From JAKVCB01 sp965243695 (lineage in GTDB: Bacteria; Planctomycetota; Planctomycetia; Pirellulales; Lacipirellulaceae), in assembly GCA_965243695.1 (NCBI GenBank), contig CBDEWC010000039.1, positions 186,001 through 250,000 of the forward strand: DNA of 64,000 bases, in the 5' to 3' direction. The notes under the pieces were generated by a model, which saw only the letters and a list, made by a program, of their open reading frames with translations, searched no databases and was not told the origin of the DNA. This document shows positions 58,490 to 64,000 of the stretch, in pieces. Each line of letters opens with the position of its first letter. Position 1 is the first letter of the stretch. A program made the position numbers and the translations under genes.

Positions 58490-59629
58490 ATGTCGATACA
58501 TAAAAAAAAAGACGTTGCTGGGATGAATTATCCAAGGGTGGCATTAGGCGCCTGGCATGGTATGCCTATCGGCACATCGTTGGAAATGTGGGCTCGCAAT
58601 AGGGGATCTTTCTCGTGGCAGAGAACCGACCGGTTAATCACCATTCTTCTGGCTGGCCTACTTAATTCAGGTTTGAATTCCATAGACAGGTTGTTGTACG
58701 GACGCCGTGTGCGCGAGAGTGAGCTACAACATCCTCCAGTTTTTATCGTGGGTCATTGGCGGACTGGTACAACGTTGCTGCATGAGTTGCTGGTGCGTGA
58801 TCCACAATTCACCTATCCGTCGACCTATCAGTGCTTTGTGCCGTCGCATTTTTTAATCAGCGGTGCAATTTTGCCGAGGATGCTGAACTGGTTATTACCC
58901 CAGCGCCGTCCTATGGATAACATGCCGGTGGGCTGGGATCGTCCGCAGGAGGACGAGTTTGCTCTGTGCAATCAGGGTATTCGGTCTCCCTACCTTTTTT
59001 GGATGTACCCTGACCGACCATGTCCGTTCGACAATTACTTGGACCTTTCAGAAATTGACGAGGCGGAGTTGAAGCGTTGGAAAGAAGGACTTTTGCGGTT
59101 CATGAAACGCGTGTCGTTACGTGATCCCCGCACCCTTGTATTGAAGTCTCCTACCCACACTGCTCGCATCAAGACTCTACTCGAGATGTTTCCCGGGGCC
59201 CGGTTTATCCATTTGGTGCGTGATCCGCAGGTCATGATTCCCTCCACAATTCTTACATGGCGTCGCCTTGGCCAGGTGTCGGGAGTACGTGTCCATCTGC
59301 GAGATGATTTAACAGAATATGTGCTCGATAATTTTCGGCGGATGGATAACAGTTTCGAGCAGCAGCGTTCGTTAATTCCTCCGAGCCAGTTTTACCAGGT
59401 TCGCTTCGAAGATCTGACAGCTCGCATGGTCGATACCGTTGCGGACCTCTACGAGCATTTGTCGTTGGGGGATACGGCTGCCATTTACCCGCATTTAGAG
59501 GCTTATGTCGACGAAAATAAAAACTATCGCAAGAACTCTTTTGAAGTCGATTCGGAGTTGCGCGATTTGATCAGCCGCGAGTGTCGCTCCTACAGCGAGA
59601 GATACGGATACGAAAGTGCCACGGTTTGA
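58490..59629 (+). CDS. sulfotransferase (Sulfotransfer_3-like)
   Basis: The 379-residue protein carries the PAPS-binding 5'-phosphosulfate loop VGHWRTGTTLLHELL near residue 89 and the 3'-phosphate-binding segment PGARFIHLVRDPQVMIPSTI near 240. Between them are RPQEDEFALC and PRTLVLKSPTHTARIKTLLEMF, typical of this family. It transfers sulfate from PAPS to a hydroxyl on a sugar or lipid. Planctomycetes have many such genes. The first ATG has no strong ribosome binding site; ATG 58523 (MNYPRVAL) is a possible alternative start. It sits between two paralogous hydrolases. Confidence 0.9.
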   Translation: MSIHKKKDVAGMNYPRVALGAWHGMPIGTSLEMWARNRGSFSWQRTDRLITILLAGLLNSGLNSIDRLLYGRRVRESELQHPPVFIVGHWRTGTTLLHELLVRDPQFTYPSTYQCFVPSHFLISGAILPRMLNWLLPQRRPMDNMPVGWDRPQEDEFALCNQGIRSPYLFWMYPDRPCPFDNYLDLSEIDEAELKRWKEGLLRFMKRVSLRDPRTLVLKSPTHTARIKTLLEMFPGARFIHLVRDPQVMIPSTILTWRRLGQVSGVRVHLRDDLTEYVLDNFRRMDNSFEQQRSLIPPSQFYQVRFEDLTARMVDTVADLYEHLSLGDTAAIYPHLEAYVDENKNYRKNSFEVDSELRDLISRECRSYSERYGYESATV

Positions 59630-59685
59630 ACTTTTACGATCAGTCGGATCGGTATTTCCTGCGATCGGTTCTGGCTGGGGCGTAA

Positions 59686-60540
59686 TCACGCCCGGTGAGA
59701 AGTGTTGCCGGCAAGAAATTCCGCCAAATTTTGGTAAAACGAAGCTGGTGGGTTGTCGTTGTGTCCGTATTTTTCCAGTTCGTAGAAAACCTTGTTTGAG
59801 GTTGGGGCAGCGTCGAACAGCTGTCGCCCTATTTCAATGGGCACAATCTGGTCAGCGGTTCCATGACTTTGCATGAGGGGGCCCTTATACCGCTGAATGC
59901 GAGCGATCGAATTGTAGCGGTTGCACATCAGGAGTCGGACGGGAAGCCAGCGGTAGTGTGTGGCCGCTACGTCGACCAACCTGCCAAAAGTGCTCACCAG
60001 GATTAACGCCCGGGCCCCTTGTTGGGCGGCCATGGCCGTTGCAACACCTCCTCCCAGAGACCGTCCCATGAGGACAAGATCACCGGTCTCCAACTGCAGG
60101 CGATTTGCCAGCCACCGCTGCGCCGCAAGCCCATCGGAAATCACCCCCGCTTCGTGGGGAATCCCAGCACTTTTTCCATATCCTCGGTAGTCAAAAATAA
60201 AAATAGTTGCTTGCAGTTGGGCACGCATTCTGGACACAAGTTCGGCATTGTCCGCGACGTGTTCGCCATTGCCGTGGCAATAGACGATCGCGGTTTTGGG
60301 GTCCGGGTGAGCAACCAACCAGCCGTGCAAACGGGTACCGTCGGGCGCTGTGAACCAAACATCCTCATGCTGCAGAGTTGGAGGCTGCCAATCTCCGCGA
60401 TCAACTGGTGGGGCAGGGTAGACGATCCGGCGTTCCAGAAATGTCATTGCCAAGAGCAACCCAAGGTAGGTGATTAAAATCGTGCGAAGCCAAGGCCATA
60501 TAGGGGGCCAAATTGTTGGTGTCGAACGAACGGCGCTCAT
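59686..60540 (-). CDS. membrane-anchored alpha/beta hydrolase, paralogue of 57202-58014
   Basis: From ATG 60540 (MSAVRS) the product is 284 residues with an N-terminal membrane helix (TILITYLGLLLAMTF), then the hydrolase core: VYCHGNGEHVAD, IFDYRGYGKSAG, nucleophile elbow MGRSLGGGVATA, QSHGTADQIVPIEIG and a C-terminal His (GHNDN). The two hydrolases share motif wording and order along their length, so they are products of gene duplication. The open frame reaches 60603, but the longer N-terminus precedes the anchor with no support. It lies just upstream of the end of ruvA's convergent neighbourhood and 57 bases from the sulfotransferase stop. Confidence 0.85.
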   Translation of the reverse strand: MSAVRSTPTIWPPIWPWLRTILITYLGLLLAMTFLERRIVYPAPPVDRGDWQPPTLQHEDVWFTAPDGTRLHGWLVAHPDPKTAIVYCHGNGEHVADNAELVSRMRAQLQATIFIFDYRGYGKSAGIPHEAGVISDGLAAQRWLANRLQLETGDLVLMGRSLGGGVATAMAAQQGARALILVSTFGRLVDVAATHYRWLPVRLLMCNRYNSIARIQRYKGPLMQSHGTADQIVPIEIGRQLFDAAPTSNKVFYELEKYGHNDNPPASFYQNLAEFLAGNTSHRA

Positions 60541-60623
60541 GCGGACATGTCGCTTTCCCAGGGTATCAGATTCAGCCGATGTTTTGAATCGGTGAGGTTG
60601 CAACTGGTGCCGGAGCGGTGTTG

Positions 60624-61247
60624 CTAAGCATTTTGTTTTTCATAGACAGCGTGGAGCAAAGCGTCGACATTTTTGTAATTTTTTTTCTTCGCCACGGTGT
60701 CATCAAGCAGTCGGCGGGCTTCGGGTTCGCTGTGCCCCAGGACGCGCAGGATCTCAAATGCTTCGCTCAACAAGTCTCGTTCAACGTCTGTTGCAGCTGG
60801 AGTGTTACGAGTTACCAGAAGTGCAAATTTTGGTACTTTTCGGCGGAGCTTGGCGATAATCCGTTCTGCAGTGGCTGGGCCCACGCCAGGTAACGAAGCG
60901 AGGCCCTTTGCATCTTGTTCTTCGATCAGCGTGGCCACTTCTTGGACGGGACGGACCATAGCACGAAGCGCTTTTTTCACTCCAACCCCATCGACTTCAC
61001 AAAACAGCTGAAAAAATTCACGCTCAATACTGTTTAAAAACCCAATGAGCCTGGGGACCAGCCTTCCTTGCATGGGGTTCCCTTCCAGGTACTCAATAGT
61101 GTGCAAGCTGATAGACGTGCCAATTTGGTCTTGGAGATGGCGACGTGTGAATTCGGGGATCAACACTTCGTATTCAAACGCGTCGACCGCCAGCGTAAGA
61201 GTATCTGTAGCTATTGCGACGGGTGTGCCAGTGATTTTAGTGATCAT
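60624..61247 (-). CDS. ruvA: Holliday junction branch migration protein RuvA
   Basis: The 207-residue protein forms the tetramer that clamps Holliday junctions. Domain I OB-fold begins MITKITGTPVAIATDTLTLAVDAFEYEV. The two HhH motifs are at about residues 80-130 (GVGVKKALRAM, LASLPGVGPATAERIIAKLRRK), and domain III is the C-terminal helices that touch RuvB (SEAFEILRVLGHSEPEARRLL). It lies downstream of ruvC on the same strand, about 220 bases apart. Confidence 0.96.
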   Translation of the reverse strand: MITKITGTPVAIATDTLTLAVDAFEYEVLIPEFTRRHLQDQIGTSISLHTIEYLEGNPMQGRLVPRLIGFLNSIEREFFQLFCEVDGVGVKKALRAMVRPVQEVATLIEEQDAKGLASLPGVGPATAERIIAKLRRKVPKFALLVTRNTPAATDVERDLLSEAFEILRVLGHSEPEARRLLDDTVAKKKNYKNVDALLHAVYEKQNA

Positions 61248-61471
61248 GGGTGAGAGAGTGGTGTTGGAGGGTGGGGTTCCAGAGATCTACGGGGCTATCA
61301 AGTGGTGTCTGTATGGTGGACCAGATCCATCAGAAACTAGGGAGGCAACTCGACATGACGTGTGCAAGGCACCCTTACGGACAATGGTGTGAATGGTTTG
61401 ATCAAGTTCGGGAGAGCCATTGCTTTGTGTCGGCTTGCTCATGGCGAGACCCCAGAAGTGGATTTTTGGAA

Positions 61472-61960
61472 TTAAGTTTGCAGTTGGAGTTTTGCGATCC
61501 AGATATGGGTTAAGGCAATTGCCAGGGCATCGGCCACATCGGATGGTTCAGGTAGCTGGGATAGCTGCAGTTCTCGCTGGATGGCCAACTGGACTTGCGA
61601 TTTTGGTGCCCGCCCGTTTCCGGTAAGTGTTTTCTTGATCTGCGTCGCTGCATAGTCTTGAACATCAATACCTGCCTGGGCTGCTGCAAGGCAGATAACA
61701 CCGCGAGCATGGCCCATCAAGATTACCGTCTGAGGCCGTTCGTAATGCGAGTATAGCTGTTCGAGAGCCATGCTGTCGGGTTTGAGGTTACTAATAACAT
61801 CGCTCACACCAGCATGGATTTCGGCAACGCGTTGGGCGAGGGTGTCAGCCCGCTTGCTACAAACAATGCCGGCCTCAACCAATTGTAGTTGGCGGTCCTG
61901 GATGTCGATGACTCCGTAACCGGTGATGTTCAGGCCAGGATCAATTCCAAGAATGCGCAT
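61472..61960 (-). CDS. ruvC: crossover junction endodeoxyribonuclease RuvC
   Basis: This 162-residue resolvase cuts Holliday junctions. Catalytic acids are all visible: Asp in RILGIDPGLNITGYG, Glu in MALEQLYSHYERPQTVILMGHARGV, and the two Asp of DVADALAIALTHI. Length is normal. It is followed by ruvA on the same strand; ruvB lies about 5 kb away. Confidence 0.96.
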   Translation of the reverse strand: MRILGIDPGLNITGYGVIDIQDRQLQLVEAGIVCSKRADTLAQRVAEIHAGVSDVISNLKPDSMALEQLYSHYERPQTVILMGHARGVICLAAAQAGIDVQDYAATQIKKTLTGNGRAPKSQVQLAIQRELQLSQLPEPSDVADALAIALTHIWIAKLQLQT

Positions 61961-62053
61961 ACGTCGGGGGAGTCATGGTTTGGGAAAGTGGCTGGCGGAT
62001 GCCCGCAATACACACTGGTCACAACAACCTGTCTGGAAATCGATGGCCGGCAA

Positions 62054-63769
62054 TCATGACGGTGACCATTCTGTTCCGCCTGACCGATCTTCGAGCATGA
62101 CGCCAATTTCTCCGAGTCGATCACGAACGGTGTCGGCGGTAGCAAAGTCCTTTTTTTTGCGAGCGTCGTTTCGGATTTGGATCAAAAGTTGAACCATCGG
62201 GTCCAACGTATTTGCGTGGCCCCCGGTCCATTCGGTACCATTGGGACGGTCCTCCAGAGCCAGGCCAGCGGCAGCGACCCCATCTCGAATGGTGTCAGCA
62301 GTCGTAAAATCTTTATTTTGCCGGGCAGCCGTCCGGAGTTCGATCACCAGTTCCATAACCTGGTGCAACAAGTCGTCGGAGCTTTCCGAGATGGCTGCTG
62401 GCGGTGAACCAAACAGCCCAAGCACGCAGGACAACTCTTTAAGTACGATCATCAGCGGAGGCAGCTCAGAAATTGTATCGGGATGCTTGTGGTCGACGGT
62501 TTCCAGATTTTCGGCATCGCAAAACTTGTTAATTATTTTAGCAAGCTCGAAAAGTTCGGCGATGGCACCTCCGGTATTAAAGTCGTCGTCCATGGCCTTG
62601 AGAAATCGTTTGCGACATTGGTGAGCACTTTGCAAGGTTGCATGGTCTACATCAGTCATTAAGGGTTCTTCTCGATAGCGTGGGGCATCGAGGGCATAGA
62701 AGTCATTTCCGGTAATGCGTTCATATCGTTTGAAGAGTCGGTAGAATGTTTCCAAACCGATACCAGCTTCTTCGATAGCTGGTTCATCGAACAGTACGGT
62801 GCTGCGATAATGGGTTCGCAGAAGGAAGAATCGAATTCGTTCCCCACCTTGCCGTGCGATCAATTCAGCGAGGCCCCCAGCGCCCTGGGAGCGGCTCATT
62901 TTGCCTCCAGCCTGATCGTCTGTTGGGGCCTCTTCACGTTCGCCACGACCTCCGATTTTTCCGCTACTACTTGTTTGGCGGAGAAGTCCATTGTGAAGCC
63001 AATAGCGAACCATCGGTTTACTGTGACAACACTCACTTTGGGCGATTTCGTTTTCGTGGTGGGGAAAGACGAGGTCGAGCCCACCACCGTGGATATCGAA
63101 CGTTTCGCCAAGAAGTTTTTTACTCATGGCAGAGCATTCGATGTGCCAGCCTGGCCGCCCGGCTCCCCAAGAGCTTTTCCAGGAGGGCTCGCCCGGTTTG
63201 GCCGATTTCCAGACGGCAAAATCAGCGGGTTGCCGTTTCAGTGTTGCCATGTCGCCACCTTCGCCTTGCATCGAGTCGACACTCCGGTTGGACAATTTCC
63301 CATAACCGGTGTCTTTGCTCACATCAAAATAGACGTCGCCTTTGGATTCGTAGGCATAGCCTTGATTTACGAGCGATTCTATGAAGGCAATAATATCCGC
63401 CATGCATTCGGTTGCACGGGGAAAGTGATCAATCTGGTCGACGCCAAGTGCGGCAAGATTCTGCTGATAGTCGACGATATTCTCATCTGCCACTTCGAGC
63501 ATTGAAATACCGCGCTCAGTCGCTTTTTTAATCAGCTTGTCATCGACATCGGTAATGTTGACGACCCAGGTTACCGCGAAATTGCAGTAGGTGAGATACC
63601 GTTTGATGCAGTCGAAGATGACCGGGCCGATCATATGTCCAATATGCGCCCGGTCATAAACGGTGGGGCCGCAGAGGTAGATTCCGACTTTGCCAGGTTC
63701 GACGGTGCCGAAAGGTTGTTTTTTTTTGGTGAGGGTGTCGTAGATTTGGATGGTTGGGTGGAATTCCAT
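62054..63769 (-). CDS. cysS: cysteinyl-tRNA synthetase with duplicated C-terminal module
   Basis: From ATG 63769 the product is 571 residues, about 80-100 longer than usual CysRS. The class I marks are YLCGPTVYDRAHIGHM (HIGH), the zinc-binding Cys/His set around GWHIECSAMSKKL, and KMSRSQGAGG at the KMSKS site. Just before it a roughly 20-residue charged insertion (about GKIGGRGEREEAPTDDQAGG) is present. The extra length is a tandem repeat at the C-terminus: residues about 467-515 and 522-567 both read as AARxxKDFxTADTxRD...GxxLEDRxxGTEW. An upstream ATG at 63811 is a possible start. It charges tRNA-Cys and is next to ispF, as in many bacteria. Confidence 0.94.
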   Translation of the reverse strand: MEFHPTIQIYDTLTKKKQPFGTVEPGKVGIYLCGPTVYDRAHIGHMIGPVIFDCIKRYLTYCNFAVTWVVNITDVDDKLIKKATERGISMLEVADENIVDYQQNLAALGVDQIDHFPRATECMADIIAFIESLVNQGYAYESKGDVYFDVSKDTGYGKLSNRSVDSMQGEGGDMATLKRQPADFAVWKSAKPGEPSWKSSWGAGRPGWHIECSAMSKKLLGETFDIHGGGLDLVFPHHENEIAQSECCHSKPMVRYWLHNGLLRQTSSSGKIGGRGEREEAPTDDQAGGKMSRSQGAGGLAELIARQGGERIRFFLLRTHYRSTVLFDEPAIEEAGIGLETFYRLFKRYERITGNDFYALDAPRYREEPLMTDVDHATLQSAHQCRKRFLKAMDDDFNTGGAIAELFELAKIINKFCDAENLETVDHKHPDTISELPPLMIVLKELSCVLGLFGSPPAAISESSDDLLHQVMELVIELRTAARQNKDFTTADTIRDGVAAAGLALEDRPNGTEWTGGHANTLDPMVQLLIQIRNDARKKKDFATADTVRDRLGEIGVMLEDRSGGTEWSPS

Positions 63770-63856
63770 TTCAACATTTATTGAGCTGGAAAGGGCAGTT
63801 GAAGCTGGCATGGCAACTTGAGTTTATGGGGACCAGGAAGTGGGGATTCGAAATTG

Positions 63857-64000
63857 TTATGGATGCTTTGATAGCAGGACAACGCAACGGGCTTCGATTG
63901 CTTCTTCGCGGCCGACTGGACCAACTTGTTCACCAGTCTTCACTTTCAGCCCAATCTGGTTGGAATTTACCTGCAGGATACTGGCGATGCGGTGGCAAAT
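63857..64000 (-). CDS. ispF: 2-C-methyl-D-erythritol 2,4-cyclodiphosphate synthase, C-terminal part only
   Basis: The window ends inside this gene. The last 47 codons, read on minus to TAA at 63857, give HRIASILQVNSNQIGLKVKT and GPVGREEAIEARCVVLL, matching the C-terminal beta strand and GxxGxxEGI-like end of IspF. IspF cyclises CDP-ME phosphate in the MEP isoprenoid pathway. Neighbouring cysS lies just downstream, an arrangement common in bacteria. The catalytic metal ligands would be outside the window. Confidence 0.82.
   Translation of the reverse strand: MCHRIASILQVNSNQIGLKVKTGEQVGPVGREEAIEARCVVLLSKHP

Noticed and set aside
1..64000. tRNA, rRNA, CRISPR arrays, insertion sequences, prophage
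   Set aside because: No T-loop/acceptor patterns, repeat-spacer arrays, transposase motifs or phage genes were recognised by reading; a dedicated scan (tRNAscan, CRISPR finder) would be decisive and was not run.

Overview
This window most likely comes from a chromosome of a Planctomycetota bacterium, probably of the Pirellulales (Pirellula/Rhodopirellula-like). That placement is inferred from gene content, not from a marker-gene search. The clues are a PEP-CTERM-anchored metalloprotease with a dockerin-like segment, a DUF1573 protein, sulfotransferases, a 5'-nucleotidase-like protein fused to c-type haem motifs, an archaeal/eukaryotic-type prolyl-tRNA synthetase, small Lys-rich orphan families and loose packing of housekeeping genes. 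I see no rRNA, tRNA, CRISPR array, transposase or phage gene. The window looks like core chromosome, with structural oddities inside otherwise ordinary genes.

Layout, 0-20 kb: TauE/SafE permease (-), SDR oxidoreductase (+), then a minus-strand block of membrane protein, MoaD-like carrier and tungsten/molybdenum aldehyde ferredoxin oxidoreductase. Next come a GT1-like glycosyltransferase (+), a TPR lipoprotein (-), an orphan Lys-rich protein (+), a small orphan protein and an FHA protein (both -). A long minus-strand run follows: YhaM-like HD exoribonuclease, RNase R, gcvT, gcvH, gcvPA, gcvPB and an octanoyltransferase-like gene. It pairs a complete glycine cleavage system (except the shared lipoamide dehydrogenase) with an enzyme that could lipoylate GcvH.

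20-38.5 kb: proS, a DUF4416 protein, a WecA/MraY-like sugar-phosphate transferase, an O-antigen-ligase-like membrane protein with a C-terminal repeat region, a DUF1573 protein and the nucleotidase-like/tetrahaem protein, all on plus. Then on minus: a YebC-family protein, and the operon nusA-infB-rbfA followed by an endonuclease-III-like protein with a histone-H1-like tail and a large TPR protein.

39-50 kb, all minus: a ketosynthase-like protein that has lost its catalytic cysteine, a secreted protein, RlmKL, a PEP-CTERM metzincin, and the fatty-acid cluster rpmF-fabD-fabG-acpP-fabF. plsX and fabH, usual members of such clusters, are absent. 51-55.5 kb (+): circularly permuted ATP-grasp, alpha-E protein, Anbu-type proteasome-like protease and transglutaminase, a known but poorly understood peptide-modification/degradation set. 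55.6-64 kb: ruvB, two paralogous alpha/beta hydrolases flanking a sulfotransferase, ruvA, ruvC, cysS with a duplicated C-terminal module, and the 3' end of ispF.

No gene block here is clearly a new defence or mobile system. The best leads are the cysteine-less ketosynthase (39068-40393), the histone-tailed HhH protein in the nusA operon, the nucleotidase-like/tetrahaem fusion, the Anbu operon and the CysRS C-terminal duplication.
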